Virus record (IMG/VR): IMGVR_UViG_3300032092_000031 | Span: 1-60,054 of that record | DNA from: a virus | Length of the DNA stretch: 60,054 nucleotides | Strand: one strand, 5' to 3' | In this document: piece by piece, positions 1 to 10,824 of the stretch | How positions within the stretch are numbered: position 1 is the first letter of the stretch | How the letters are laid out: each line of letters starts with the position of its first letter | Made by a program: the position numbers and the translations under genes | The notes under the pieces: model-generated | What the model was told of the DNA's origin: nothing | What the model saw: the letters and a program-made list of their open reading frames with translations, nothing else | The model's database searches: none

Positions 1-3000
1 TGTGCAGAAATTTCAGTATCACTTCTACCAACAATAAACATTCTACTATTAGAGTTACCAATTTCAAATGGCTTAAAATATATACTATCCCACGCACTCG
101 GTGTAACTCCTAATCCTAAATTGCCTGAAGTATTGAGAGTCATTTGCTTACTTCCACCTGTATAAAAAGTAAGTGGAACATAACTACCTGTTGAACCATA
201 AGTAGAATATAATCCTACTTCTCCAGATTGTGCATATAGTAATCCTTGTATATCGTTTGCATCTGATACTTGAGAATTTACTATTCCTATTACAGAAAAC
301 TTACGCAATGGACTTGTAGTTCCAATACCAACATTAGTTCCATTATCATATACTAAGCTATTACCTATTGTACTTGCACCTGTAAACTTAGGTAGGTAGT
401 TAGTAGTACCTGTACCCGTTACTGGATTAGTTAAAGCGTTTTGCTTATTGTTAAAGGTAGTCCAATCTGTAGAGCTTAAATAGCCATTTTGAGAGCCTGT
501 AGCCACTTGGATAGAGAAAGCCCCAGTTCCACTATTATAAGCCAATGGTGAGCTTGCAGATAGTGAAGAAAGGGTAATAAAGTTTGCACCATTAGTTAGC
601 TGACTTGTATTAGTTGGAATTGTAATAACACCGGTAGTATTATTATATGCTCCCGAACCTGCCGTAAAGCTTAATGCAAGTCTTGCTCTTGAATCTAAAT
701 AGTATAAATTAGTACCTTCTGAGATATTAGAAGTAGTCAAACTCACCGCTCCTGTAAACCCGTTCACCGAACTTACTGCGTCTGTATTGTCTACTTTATC
801 CCATGTAGAGCCGTTAAATATAGCCCAGTCACCCACTTTCCAATCGGTGATACCATTTAAGTTGGTAGAACCAGCTACATCTACTATGTAATAGTACCCC
901 TTAGTTCCTACAGAACTCGTTAATGTAGGGGTATTTGTAGATGCGTTCCATGTGCCTTGAAAAGTTACACCACCAGCTAGTCCTGAGATTTGGTTTTGCA
1001 CCTTACCAAAAGCCTGTAATATAGAATCAGTAGCAGCAATAGAGCCACCACCTGTTAAATTTAATCCTGTAAGTAATTTACCTGTAACAGCAGAAGTACT
1101 TAAAGTTACTGTTGCACTTCCCGGTCCTGAAGCTGTAGCCTCTCCCGTTAATGCAGTAATGTAACTTCCTGCTGCTTGTTTATTATAAAAAGTATTCCAA
1201 TCAGTTGAGCTTAAATAACCATCACTAGCAGCTCCTGATTGAGTAATGCCAATAGTACCTGTAGAAGTTATAGTTCCACCTGTTATTGGACCCGTAGTTG
1301 CAATGCTTGTAACTGTACCCACTCCTGAACCACCTACTAAAGCAATAGTTCCTGTAGCACTTGGTAAAGTATAAGTATAAGTACCATTAGTTATAGTAGA
1401 ATCTAATCTTAATTGACCTGTGAATCTACCCGTACCACTAACATCTAATTTATATGTGTCATTGGTATTTCCTATTGATAAATTTCCAGAGCCGTTTAAG
1501 GTCATTAATCTATTAGCTAATTGACCATTCCAAAAAGATATTTCGCCACCGGTTGTATTTGAACTTAATAAAAGGTTATTTAAATTTATACCAATTATTG
1601 CGTTTCCTACTCTAACTGTATTATCTGCATATAAAACTCCCGTAAACCTTCCTGCGCCATTAACATCTAATTTATACGAAGGTGATGCAGTTCCGATACC
1701 AACATTAGTTCCATCATCAAAGATTTGACTATTTCCTATCGTACTTGTACCCGTAAATTTAGGTAAATAATTTGTAGTTCCTGTTCCTGTTACTGGGTTT
1801 GTTAATACGCTTTGATATTGAGGAATATTTAAAGTAGCCCCTACTAATGTAGCAGCACCACTTGTACCTGTTGTTGTTAAAGTTAAAGCGTTTTGCTTAT
1901 TGTTAAAAGTAGTCCAATCTGCACTTGATAAAGCACCACGATTAGTAGCACTTGCCGTAGGTAGATTAAAGGTATGTGTAGCCGTTGCACTTGAAATATT
2001 AAAATCACTACCGCTTGTACCTGTTGCAAAATATTGTACTTGTGCAGTCAAGCCATTAAGAGCCGTTAAGCCTGTTGTAAACGTAGTAATAACTTGACAT
2101 AAATTACTATCTTCAGTATGTAAAGTAATTGTTCTACCTGCCGTTGTAACATAGATGCGAATAGCTAATCTATCCGTTAAAGTTAAAGTTGTTTGCGGAA
2201 CTGCTAAAGCAGTAAAATATGCTTCAACACTTGTTCCACTATTAATTATCTTAGGGTTTGTGCTATTAGAAGCAATTAGCGTAAAAGTAGTGCCATCGTA
2301 TTTGTATAACTCAATATAAAAAGTTGGAGTACCACCACCGCTTGAAGCCTCGAAATATGTTTCAAAATTAAAGTTACCTGCTGGAATATTTAACAAAGCA
2401 GGGTCATTAGCATCAGTTAAAAACGATGCAATATATCCGTTAGAACTTATTGAAAAATCTGTACCTGTACCGATAACAGGTGTCCTATTCATTTCGTAAT
2501 AAGTAACACCGCCTATTGTACCTTGATTAATAGAGCCGTTCAAATAGTAAGAAACAGATGCGCCACCACCGCTACCACTTGTTGGTAACGTAGCTAAAGC
2601 GCCATCTCCTCTAACATATTGAGTAGCGTTACCTTCAAAAGAAAATGCCAACGTACCTGCTGTAACGATAGGAGAATTACTTATTGAAATGCTATTCCCG
2701 GTAATAGAAGCAGCTACCGAGGTTACAGTTCCAGACGTTAACTGACTTGTTAAAGCTATTGTTCCACTTGCATCAGGTAAGCTATAAGTTCTTTGCGTAT
2801 TATTGGTAAGCGCAGATACATCAAATCTTCCTAACTTATAATTAGTACCTATTGAATCTTGGCTAAAATACATAGAAAGGTAAACCTTGCCTTCACCTGT
2901 AAGACTTGTGTATTCACCTCCTCCATATAATACACTTAAATTTTGTTTAAGACCTAAATACCCACCACCAAGTCCTCCTAATCCCGGACCAATTATATTT

Positions 3001-4439
3001 ATAGAATTTGCAGATAATGTATAAACACCTAAGTTAACATCATTAGTAGCTCCCGTATATGGTACATAATTACCTATAACGCTACCATAGTTAGGAATAT
3101 TTAAAGTTGTTCCTATTAAAGTAGCAGCTCCGCTTGAGCCTGTAGTGGTTAGCGTAATTGCACCTTGTTTACTATTGAACGTATTCCAATCGGTAGAGCT
3201 TAAAAAACCATTGCTTGAACTACCTGACTGAGTAATGCTTATTGCTCCTGTAGTGTTATTATATTGAATAGGAGCTGTTCCGCTTAAAGAAACTAAAGTT
3301 ATAAAGTTAGCACCATTTGTTAATTGGCTTGTATTTGTCGGTATTGTTATTACACCTGTTGTATTATTATAAGCACCACTTCCTGCAACAAAACTTAATG
3401 CAGTTAGAGGAATATAAGCATTTGGGTTAGAAGCTAAATAATAAGTACTATTATCATAGCTAATAGTTGTTCCGCTAATTTTAACAAAGCCAGTACCATT
3501 TAAAGCGCTCTGTTTATTATTGAAAGTTGTCCAATCAGTAGATGATAGATAACCATCAACAGAACCTGTAGCAACAGGAATAGAAACAACTCCTGAATTA
3601 TTTACTAATGGAGAGCTAAATGTTAGATTAATAATATCTCCAACTAGTGCAAATGTTCCATCTTTATCAGGGAACAAGTATTGTCTTGGAGTTGTTCCAA
3701 GAATAGCAGAACTTAATTGAGCAATCTTTTGGCTTCCATTAGCTTGGCTATATCTTATGTGTAAATCATTTTGAGTAACTGCATATATAGAAGTATAGCC
3801 GGGGATTCCTGATAGAGAAGTTGAGTATTGTTTGAAAGCCATGTAACCACCAACAGAACCTGTTCCATTTGAAAGATAGTTCTGTGCTGTTATATTATTA
3901 GCACCTAGATTTACACTAGTAGTTGCCCCCGTATAAGGAACATAAGAAGTAAGAGCACTACCGTAATTAGGAATGTTTAGTATATTGTTAATTAGGGTAG
4001 CTGTTCCTGAAGAGCCAATAGTAGTTAGGCTATTGATTCTATCTGTATAAGACTCATCCCAATTATCTATGTCTGATTGTGTTATTAGTTTTACCCATGC
4101 CGGAACTGTTGGGTCCGTCTCCTCTGTTAAGAAATTAACAGTGTTGATTCCTGTAACCTGAGCTACCTGGCTGTAAATAGGAGTTAAACTTCCGTAGTCG
4201 TATATCTCCATCATTGCCTCTAGCCTCTCTACAATAAAGTCCATACGAGCGTCTCCCACCCTGTCATTTACCTTACCCCACTCTACTGCGTATTTATATA
4301 AAAATATGATGTCTCTATCATACCAATAGGTTTCATCTAGCTCAGCGAACTTCTTGTTATAAGCTACGCTGCCTAATATGTGAATTGCCCTATCAGCTTT
4401 TGATAGTACTGCATTTATTTGAGTTAAAGTATACCCCAT
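1..4439 (-). CDS. Giant tail fibre, N-terminal part (open at left window edge)
   Basis: The reading frame starts at an ATG whose A is position 4439, sharing one base with the TAA stop of the upstream 176-aa gene, and stays open to base 1 (about 1479 codons). Residues 1-150 form a non-repetitive, helix-rich N-terminus rich in charged and aromatic residues, probably the virion attachment part. The rest is Ser/Thr/Gly/Asn-rich and repetitive. Five copies of a motif like SSTDWTTFNNKQ alternate with units like LNIPNYG and NYLPKFTGASTIGNS, as in trimeric beta-structured fibres of Bacteroidota phages. At the left edge the frame reads ...VGRSDTEISA with no stop. The natural continuation is the sequence at the right edge of the window (56225-60054), which carries the C-terminal chaperone. 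If they are one gene, the fibre is about 2,760 residues. The product is probably the receptor-binding fibre. Confidence 0.85.
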   Translation of the reverse strand, partial: MGYTLTQINAVLSKADRAIHILGSVAYNKKFAELDETYWYDRDIIFLYKYAVEWGKVNDRVGDARMDFIVERLEAMMEIYDYGSLTPIYSQVAQVTGINTVNFLTEETDPTVPAWVKLITQSDIDNWDESYTDRINSLTTIGSSGTATLINNILNIPNYGSALTSYVPYTGATTSVNLGANNITAQNYLSNGTGSVGGYMAFKQYSTSLSGIPGYTSIYAVTQNDLHIRYSQANGSQKIAQLSSAILGTTPRQYLFPDKDGTFALVGDIINLTFSSPLVNNSGVVSIPVATGSVDGYLSSTDWTTFNNKQSALNGTGFVKISGTTISYDNSTYYLASNPNAYIPLTALSFVAGSGAYNNTTGVITIPTNTSQLTNGANFITLVSLSGTAPIQYNNTTGAISITQSGSSSNGFLSSTDWNTFNSKQGAITLTTTGSSGAATLIGTTLNIPNYGSVIGNYVPYTGATNDVNLGVYTLSANSINIIGPGLGGLGGGYLGLKQNLSVLYGGGEYTSLTGEGKVYLSMYFSQDSIGTNYKLGRFDVSALTNNTQRTYSLPDASGTIALTSQLTSGTVTSVAASITGNSISISNSPIVTAGTLAFSFEGNATQYVRGDGALATLPTSGSGGGASVSYYLNGSINQGTIGGVTYYEMNRTPVIGTGTDFSISSNGYIASFLTDANDPALLNIPAGNFNFETYFEASSGGGTPTFYIELYKYDGTTFTLIASNSTNPKIINSGTSVEAYFTALAVPQTTLTLTDRLAIRIYVTTAGRTITLHTEDSNLCQVITTFTTGLTALNGLTAQVQYFATGTSGSDFNISSATATHTFNLPTASATNRGALSSADWTTFNNKQNALTLTTTGTSGAATLVGATLNIPQYQSVLTNPVTGTGTTNYLPKFTGTSTIGNSQIFDDGTNVGIGTASPSYKLDVNGAGRFTGVLYADNTVRVGNAIIGINLNNLLLSSNTTGGEISFWNGQLANRLMTLNGSGNLSIGNTNDTYKLDVSGTGRFTGQLRLDSTITNGTYTYTLPSATGTIALVGGSGVGTVTSIATTGPITGGTITSTGTIGITQSGAASDGYLSSTDWNTFYNKQAAGSYITALTGEATASGPGSATVTLSTSAVTGKLLTGLNLTGGGSIAATDSILQAFGKVQNQISGLAGGVTFQGTWNASTNTPTLTSSVGTKGYYYIVDVAGSTNLNGITDWKVGDWAIFNGSTWDKVDNTDAVSSVNGFTGAVSLTTSNISEGTNLYYLDSRARLALSFTAGSGAYNNTTGVITIPTNTSQLTNGANFITLSSLSASSPLAYNSGTGAFSIQVATGSQNGYLSSTDWTTFNNKQNALTNPVTGTGTTNYLPKFTGASTIGNSLVYDNGTNVGIGTTSPLRKFSVIGIVNSQVSDANDIQGLLYAQSGEVGLYSTYGSTGSYVPLTFYTGGSKQMTLNTSGNLGLGVTPSAWDSIYFKPFEIGNSNSRMFIVGRSDTEISA
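354..401. repeat. 48-bp direct repeat within fibre coding region (copy 1)
   Basis: These 48 bases are identical to 59501-59548 and encode the same peptide unit (NYLPKFTGASTIGNSL) in both halves of the fibre. A second identical pair of 42 bases lies at 89-130 and 59254-59295 and encodes the GNLGLGVTPSAW unit. Repeats this long can confuse short-read assembly, and the window happens to open close to them. Confidence 0.9.
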
Positions 4440-4969
4440 TAGTACCCTGTTTTAAGGTCATTTGTTATGTATTCTGCTCTATCTAAAGACGCTTGTGCAC
4501 TAGACATATTACCCTCTGCAGCAGCTTTTACGGCAGCAGATTGCTCTATGAATAACCTAATCACATCTCTTACAAACTTAGGATTCTTTTCTAATGACTG
4601 ATTTGTAGACATTAGACTAGTGTTAGTAAAGTATGCAGAGTTAGTGAAACATGTTAAACTGAAAATCTGTGTATCTGTATATATGCTTCCTGTTTGAGGA
4701 GAAGATGATGTCAACTGAAGAACAGCTGTAATAGCTAAGTCCCACGTAAGACCTGTAATTTCAATAGCGTCTCCGGCAGCATACGGCCATACATATTGAT
4801 TGTAAACAGTAGTACCAACGGTTACATAGGAACCATCTGACTTCTGCAATGTTAGCTTTCTAGAGCTGAATGTATTTTTGGCTTCAACCGCATATGTAGA
4901 CGTATCTGTGACAGTAAATCTAGCACAGTTTGAGCCCTGAGACGGTGTTATGATTGCTTCAAAAGGCAT
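4439..4969 (-). CDS. Virion-associated protein upstream of the fibre, 176 aa
   Basis: I do not recognise the family. The first 100 residues are beta-rich and Thr/Ser-rich. The last 60 residues are helical and alanine-rich (EQSAAVKAAAEGNMSSAQAS), a layout that would suit a fibre adaptor or tail-tip decoration protein. Its stop overlaps the fibre start by one base (TAATG), so the two are translationally coupled and the product probably works with the fibre. A TAnnTTTG element sits 17 bases before the start. Confidence 0.75.
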   Translation of the reverse strand: MPFEAIITPSQGSNCARFTVTDTSTYAVEAKNTFSSRKLTLQKSDGSYVTVGTTVYNQYVWPYAAGDAIEITGLTWDLAITAVLQLTSSSPQTGSIYTDTQIFSLTCFTNSAYFTNTSLMSTNQSLEKNPKFVRDVIRLFIEQSAAVKAAAEGNMSSAQASLDRAEYITNDLKTGY

Positions 4970-4985
4970 AAGTTATTATTTTATG

Positions 4986-4993
4986 CAAATTTA
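4986..4993 (-). promoter_or_regulatory. Candidate TAnnTTTG promoter for the 176-aa gene and fibre
   Basis: TAAATTTG followed by CA on the minus strand, 17 bases upstream of the ATG at 4969. It matches the Bacteroidota -7 element. No clear -33 TTG is seen. It lies just after the stop of the 1940-aa gene. Confidence 0.5.
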
Positions 4994-5001
4994 AGCTATT
5001 T

Positions 5002-8000
5002 TTACTTCCTGCGACCTAATTGGAATAGCTTCTCCTTTATCATATCTCCTTTTAGTGTTGTTTTCGAGTACTCTTCGCTTTCCATATATCTTAAATAATC
5101 TATAAAATCCAATTTCTTTTGTTTTACTTCTTTTGAATCGGAACTGAAATCCTTAGACTTTTTGTATAAATCTTCTATAACAGAAGCCTTTGTTTCAATA
5201 ATCGACTTCTTGTACGCATCTAAATATTCTGAACCAAAATTATCCTCGATAGCTCTCTCTGTATAAGCTCCTAGTACTCTTGAGTCTTTAAAAAACTCTA
5301 TAGCACCTAGAACTCCTGATATTTCAGACATTCTCTGGTCACTAGAAGCGCTGTTCATTATATCATATGCAACCCTTCCTCTTATTGATGGACTCCTTTC
5401 TTTAACTAAGTTTATTACAGCCACATCTCTAGTTACATTTCTAACTATAGTTTCTATAACTTTTTGATTCATTCCGTATACTACCATCTTCTTGTACTTA
5501 AGAGACTTTTCAGGACCAAGGTCTTTTTCTATATCTTTTAATAAAGAATTCATGTCATTTATAAGAAATTCTCTAAGCTCATCTATTGATTTACCTAAAG
5601 CCTTAGTCTTTTCTGCTCTTGATTTTATTAGATTCTGCATTACGTCATTCCCACCTATTTCTGTTGTAAGCAACGCATAATCCATCATCTTATTCGTAAC
5701 TTGATTTAAATAGTATTTCTCAGGAGAAGCAACCAGTCTGCTCCCAACAGATGATACAGGAGATGATATAAGTATACCCGGGTCTTCTTTTATAGCCTTT
5801 ATTAATGAATTATCCTTGCCTGCAGCTTTTTCATATATAGAGTTCATTAAGTTCACTGTTATCTGAGTTAATGGGTTTCTCTTAAAGTCTCCAGTAAAAG
5901 ATTCTATTGCAGCTTGCGTTCTAGGTCCTGAAACTAATCTGCTTTTTTCTGCTATAGCCTGAATCATAGGAAGTGTTCCGTCTTTTTTCTCTGCGTACGC
6001 AAAACCACCAGTAGATTCATCGCTTACAATCTCATATCCTGTAAAAGGGTCTATATTTAAAAATCCTTTAGATAGAGCACTTAGCGTTGGAGGTACAGAA
6101 ACTTGACCAACACCAACCATGTCTATAGCATCTCTTACAGAATGGAGCAAAGGAATCATCCATGAGTCAGTCTCTATAGGGTCATTCATATAATCTCTTA
6201 AGCCATAGCTAACGAATCCAGTATACATCTCTTTTGCTAGGAATGGGAGAGGCACTTTTATGAATGCATTAGTAACGCCATCTCCAATATTATGCTTTGG
6301 GTTTCTAATTATCGCATAATTCTTTTTGTAGTAATCAGGCAGAGCTCTATACATCTCTCCCCAATACTCCTTTTCTTTTTCGTCATCAGATAGCGCACCT
6401 ATTGAAAACAATGTGGCATACGTTGCGCCTGCAACCATTTGCGACATTACAAAACTCGTTCTTCCTGGGCTCTTTTTAAATGCCTTGATAACAGCTCTTT
6501 TAGTAGCGTATGATGCAGATAAGTAAGGTATAAAATTATTCATGAATTTAATTGCATCTCCAACTCTAGAAAAGTTTGCTGTATTTCTAGATTCAGATGC
6601 CGCCAACTGACCAGCCTCTTCTGAAGAAAACCCTTTATCCATAAAATATTTCTTAGACTTCTTATAAACTATAAGCCTTGTCATCTTCTCAGTTGCACTA
6701 ACAATTGACTCACTAAAATCTATTGTACTATTAATACCGGATACAACTTGTTTTACGCCAAATAGTTCAAGTGGATTAAATCCAACCTTCTCGAATATAT
6801 TCTTATGACTAATACTATCATCTATGTATTTAATTCCTGTAAATATTTTATTATCATAAAACTTATCCATTCCGGACCTTAGCGCAATATCGCCAAACAC
6901 TCCGTTCTTAACAGCTTCTTTGTATATGGCATCTTTGTTTCTAATACTTGTACTAGCGGAAACCCATTGAGCTGCTATTTCTGTATATCCTACAGGGAGA
7001 ACAGGATTAATACCTCTAGCTGTAAGTATTGCTTGTATCGGGTCTAATGTAACTAACTGTGTTACACCAAATCCAGCATTAGCGATAGTTGCAAAAAATC
7101 TTATGGCTTTTACTCCAAGCACCATTGATGCTATATTTACCCATCTATCAGTTTTAGAGCTTTGATAGAATTCTTTTGAAAACCACTCAGGTACAGTTAA
7201 CATCTTGTCTCCGTCACTATATCTAACTCTCATGTTGATGTATCCATCTTTTGGTTTTACATAAACTTTATCGCCAAATTTATCGGTCTTATCTGTGCCA
7301 TCATTATTCTTTTCAGTCTCAGCTACTTTTACTGCAATATCTTGATTAAATATATTGGTGCTATCCATCTGAGGTAGCTCCGACCTTACAGCAGTATCAA
7401 GCAACTGAAGGGCTTTGTTTGAAGCTATGTTCCTAAGTGCAGTTGTAGCATATACGTTAAATAACGCAGAATAATCTGTTATAGCGGCACCATCAGAACC
7501 TCCCTTCAAAGACTTTATTGTATTTCCGCCCTGAGTTGCTACGAATGAGTTATTCTCTAGTAGCGTTTCATTTATATATCTAATAGGAACGTATTTATAC
7601 TGAGATAAGTCGTCATATACTGCTTGAGATACCAAACCTGCCTCATATTGTTCATCTAATATTGATTTGAATGCAGAGAAGGCTGATTCTGACCTAGCAT
7701 CAATATCAGCGAATTTATCTGATTTAGAAGCTGCATTCAAAAAAACTTTAGCATAATCGGATGTGTATGGAACTCCATTTATAGACTCCATTTTATACTT
7801 ACCTAAAGAATATGTTCCATCTTGATTTCTTATCAAGACACCTCTTTCTGCTATATATTCTAAAGATTTTTGTCTTTTATTTCTAGCTTCTATAACCTTA
7901 TCTGTAGCTGCTTTAATTTCTTCTGACCTAGATTCTATTTCAGACATTATCTTGTCAGCCTTTTGATGCCTGTCTCTAACAAGTTCGACTAACTTATCAA

Positions 8001-10824
8001 ATTCACCTTGATTTTTTTCATCTAAATTAGCTTCTACTATTTTTTTATTTATTTCATTTATCTCTTCAGTTATACTGTCTAGCTTCTTTTTAACCTTTGC
8101 TGCAGCCTTATCTATTGTTTCATACTCTGCTAGTGCGGTATTGTATTCTGCATCAAATTGCTGAAACCTATTAAACTTATCGCCTAACATTCTTTGAATC
8201 TCTATCAATCTTTTTACTCTAATAACCTCTTCGAGTAAACCCTTCTCGCTAAACTTCTGGTTCCCTAGTTGAATTGTAGGCTTGTCGCTAAGTCCATTAT
8301 ATACATTTTTATTAAATTCATTTATCTTCTCGTTAGACTCTACTGATGTTTGTCTAATTTTTTCTAACGCAGATACTAGTAAATCAGAAAATTGACCAGT
8401 TTTTCTAAGCTCTTTTATTACATTTACTTGATTCTCATCAATAGCTTTCAGGAATTTTCTCAAATAAGTTTGATTTACTGTTTTAGCTTCTTTAGCCTGC
8501 TTTTGCTGTCTCTGCGTTCTTGTTGCTGCATGAACTAAAACCTCCTCTTCTGTTGGAATTATACTAGCTTCTGTATCTAATGTTGCATTTTCCTGCGACT
8601 CAGGAATAGTAGCGCCTGTTGTATCTTGTACTGTTGGTTCGTTTAACTGAGACTCAAACTTAGACTTAACATCTGCTTCGTTTATTTTAACATTATTTTT
8701 TTTGAACCAATCTGATATTCCTTTAAATGCTTTATCTGCAGCTTTCTTAAAATCTTTTAATTTTTCATATGTTTCTGCAAATACCTCAAGAGCCTTAGCA
8801 TAAATATTATTAATATCTAGCCCTTGTACTTCAGCTCCTTCAGGCAACTCAGCTCTTAACCATTCAGGTAATACATTAGTTTCACCGCTCCTTAATCTAG
8901 AAGCAGCCTGTCTTGCTTTTTCTGCAACGTCAAGTTTGGGTGCTACTTCCGCTTGGCTGCCGATATTGCTATCGCCAATATTTGCGCCCTGCTCCGTGGC
9001 TTGCCGTTGGCCCCCTTCTCCTTGCCCGACTTCTTGTTGTCTAGGAATAACTCCCGTAGGTTCTGCTGTACCGCCTTCTTGTACGGTAGAGACTTGCTCG
9101 TTTTCTTTAGTGGCATCTTGTTCTATTTTAGATTGTGTTTTATCATCTACTTCTTGAGGAACTTTCGTGTCAAGTGTAGTAATAATTCTTGTATTTAATT
9201 CATCTATTTCTGCTTGTACTTGAGGCTTTATTGTATCATCAGCGTCTTTTAGTTTATTTTGAAGCCCCTTCTTTTTCATTATCAAACCAACAATAGTTCC
9301 TTCTTCTTCAGTACCAACAGAATCCCCTGCAGCTTTTTTAGCCTCATTATATTTATTTACTTCATCTCTAACTGTTTTTGCAAAACCTGCTGGAGATTGT
9401 CCTGTTAATTCTAGCTCTGTAGCATAATCAACTAAGTCGTTAGGGTCTAATGAAGCTAGTGCACTAGTTGCATAAGACTGAAGATATTTAGGAACCTTGG
9501 TAGCCTTACCAACAATAGCAAACGCTAGACCAACAATACCCTCCATTTTTACATTATCTAGAATCTCTTGATTTCTATTTGGATTTTCTAAATTTTGGTC
9601 TGCAAGGGCTTCTTGTCTAACTATCTCCATTCCACCTGCGACAGTCATGTCAATAGCTAATGGGGCAGCCGACTTACCTGCGGCTGTTACGGAATCCTTA
9701 AGGAATTGCTTTGCTTGTTTTGCGAACCCTGTTAACGCCTTGTTAGCAGTAGGTGCAGCAAATGCTTTAAGTATCTTGCTACCAAAGAACTGGCTAGCAG
9801 CACCCTCTAATGCACCTGTTATAGCTCCAGGCTTCTCTGCATTCTTAGCAACCTGCAATGCCTCTTCATCACTCAGTCCATTCATTTTAGCTACCTGAAA
9901 TGCTTGTTGAGCTGCATTTATTCTTCCTGTTCTACCTTGTATGGCAGCAACTGAAGCTAAACTATATCCTGGAACTACTAGATTTACTGGGGCAGTTATT
10001 AGACCTGCAGCAATATCCGGAAGAACACCACCACCACCATAAGCAATTTCTCCTGCTGTACCTCTTTCTGTTGGGACAGCTCCTTGATATTCTTGAGTTG
10101 ATTGACCTGAATACAAGTCTCTTGTTGGTGAACCTACCTGAGAAAGCGTAGGCATTCTTAATGTGCTTTTACCAGATAGGAACTGTATCTTACCTTGGTC
10201 ATCTAATCTATCGTACTCATCTAGGCTCTTTATAGCGTTATATCTATCTTTTACCCCTAGTATTATATTCTCGAATATACCATCTACTTGCCTTGTTACG
10301 ATAGGGTATCTGTCCTTGTTTAATTTTGTACTAAGCTCTCCTGATTTAATATCTTCAGATAATGTTTTTCTTAAATTAGGAGCAACAAAATTGTCAAAAT
10401 ACATCTTGTCTGATGCACTGTTTCTAGCTGTAATTATAGTATTTTCTATAGCATCTGGAACGTACTTTGTTCTATCTTTCTCTATCTCAGCTTCTGTTAA
10501 TTGTCTTTGAGGAGCAAATGATTGTATATCACTAACTTCAGGAACAGCTATTGGCTGCACAGGAGCACCCTTTTCTACCTTGCCAACTAACTCTGGCTTT
10601 GGTTGAGCTTTAGCTTTACGTGGCTTTTCCATACCTGCACCCTGCAGAGATATAGGTCTAGGTTGAGCTTCAGATGTAACACCTGTTAATAAAGGCTGAA
10701 CTCTCCTAGCAGGACTAATAGGTCCTGATTGAATAGTTCCATCTTCAATTCCTCTATCAAAAATAGCTCTCAATAATCCTCCCCTAGGCGGCTGCTGTTG
10801 ATTGTCGTTCTGGGTATCTGCCAT
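5002..10824 (-). CDS. Giant internal virion / DNA-ejection protein, 1940 aa (LPD38-like)
   Basis: This is the largest complete gene in the window. The N-terminal 100 residues are Pro/Gln-rich and disordered. Around residues 255-345 there is a hydrophobic Ala/Gly segment followed by a GLSDEEALQVAKNAEKPGA-type motif. The middle (about 760-960) is long coiled coil. The C-terminal half contains the motif set I associate with large polyvalent protein domain LPD38 (KRAVIKAFKKSPGR, a hydrophobic stretch, then RALPDYYKKNYAI and PLPFLAKEMYTG). It is the last and largest of three genes (221, 433, 1940 aa) in the order and size ranking of T7 gp14-gp15-gp16, so I infer an ejection protein carried in the capsid that helps DNA cross the cell envelope. 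No lysozyme or transglycosylase motif was recognised. The fold assignment is by pattern only. Confidence 0.75.
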   Translation of the reverse strand: MADTQNDNQQQPPRGGLLRAIFDRGIEDGTIQSGPISPARRVQPLLTGVTSEAQPRPISLQGAGMEKPRKAKAQPKPELVGKVEKGAPVQPIAVPEVSDIQSFAPQRQLTEAEIEKDRTKYVPDAIENTIITARNSASDKMYFDNFVAPNLRKTLSEDIKSGELSTKLNKDRYPIVTRQVDGIFENIILGVKDRYNAIKSLDEYDRLDDQGKIQFLSGKSTLRMPTLSQVGSPTRDLYSGQSTQEYQGAVPTERGTAGEIAYGGGGVLPDIAAGLITAPVNLVVPGYSLASVAAIQGRTGRINAAQQAFQVAKMNGLSDEEALQVAKNAEKPGAITGALEGAASQFFGSKILKAFAAPTANKALTGFAKQAKQFLKDSVTAAGKSAAPLAIDMTVAGGMEIVRQEALADQNLENPNRNQEILDNVKMEGIVGLAFAIVGKATKVPKYLQSYATSALASLDPNDLVDYATELELTGQSPAGFAKTVRDEVNKYNEAKKAAGDSVGTEEEGTIVGLIMKKKGLQNKLKDADDTIKPQVQAEIDELNTRIITTLDTKVPQEVDDKTQSKIEQDATKENEQVSTVQEGGTAEPTGVIPRQQEVGQGEGGQRQATEQGANIGDSNIGSQAEVAPKLDVAEKARQAASRLRSGETNVLPEWLRAELPEGAEVQGLDINNIYAKALEVFAETYEKLKDFKKAADKAFKGISDWFKKNNVKINEADVKSKFESQLNEPTVQDTTGATIPESQENATLDTEASIIPTEEEVLVHAATRTQRQQKQAKEAKTVNQTYLRKFLKAIDENQVNVIKELRKTGQFSDLLVSALEKIRQTSVESNEKINEFNKNVYNGLSDKPTIQLGNQKFSEKGLLEEVIRVKRLIEIQRMLGDKFNRFQQFDAEYNTALAEYETIDKAAAKVKKKLDSITEEINEINKKIVEANLDEKNQGEFDKLVELVRDRHQKADKIMSEIESRSEEIKAATDKVIEARNKRQKSLEYIAERGVLIRNQDGTYSLGKYKMESINGVPYTSDYAKVFLNAASKSDKFADIDARSESAFSAFKSILDEQYEAGLVSQAVYDDLSQYKYVPIRYINETLLENNSFVATQGGNTIKSLKGGSDGAAITDYSALFNVYATTALRNIASNKALQLLDTAVRSELPQMDSTNIFNQDIAVKVAETEKNNDGTDKTDKFGDKVYVKPKDGYINMRVRYSDGDKMLTVPEWFSKEFYQSSKTDRWVNIASMVLGVKAIRFFATIANAGFGVTQLVTLDPIQAILTARGINPVLPVGYTEIAAQWVSASTSIRNKDAIYKEAVKNGVFGDIALRSGMDKFYDNKIFTGIKYIDDSISHKNIFEKVGFNPLELFGVKQVVSGINSTIDFSESIVSATEKMTRLIVYKKSKKYFMDKGFSSEEAGQLAASESRNTANFSRVGDAIKFMNNFIPYLSASYATKRAVIKAFKKSPGRTSFVMSQMVAGATYATLFSIGALSDDEKEKEYWGEMYRALPDYYKKNYAIIRNPKHNIGDGVTNAFIKVPLPFLAKEMYTGFVSYGLRDYMNDPIETDSWMIPLLHSVRDAIDMVGVGQVSVPPTLSALSKGFLNIDPFTGYEIVSDESTGGFAYAEKKDGTLPMIQAIAEKSRLVSGPRTQAAIESFTGDFKRNPLTQITVNLMNSIYEKAAGKDNSLIKAIKEDPGILISSPVSSVGSRLVASPEKYYLNQVTNKMMDYALLTTEIGGNDVMQNLIKSRAEKTKALGKSIDELREFLINDMNSLLKDIEKDLGPEKSLKYKKMVVYGMNQKVIETIVRNVTRDVAVINLVKERSPSIRGRVAYDIMNSASSDQRMSEISGVLGAIEFFKDSRVLGAYTERAIEDNFGSEYLDAYKKSIIETKASVIEDLYKKSKDFSSDSKEVKQKKLDFIDYLRYMESEEYSKTTLKGDMIKEKLFQLGRRK

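Noticed and set aside
1900-2097. Plus-strand 65-codon frame in the fibre region
   Set aside because: Antisense of the fibre coding repeats, Val/Ala/Lys-rich and without context.
8936-10510. Several plus-strand open frames of 70-115 codons opposite the giant ejection gene
   Set aside because: They are antisense shadows with odd composition (Leu/Pro/His runs) over a clearly coding minus-strand frame.
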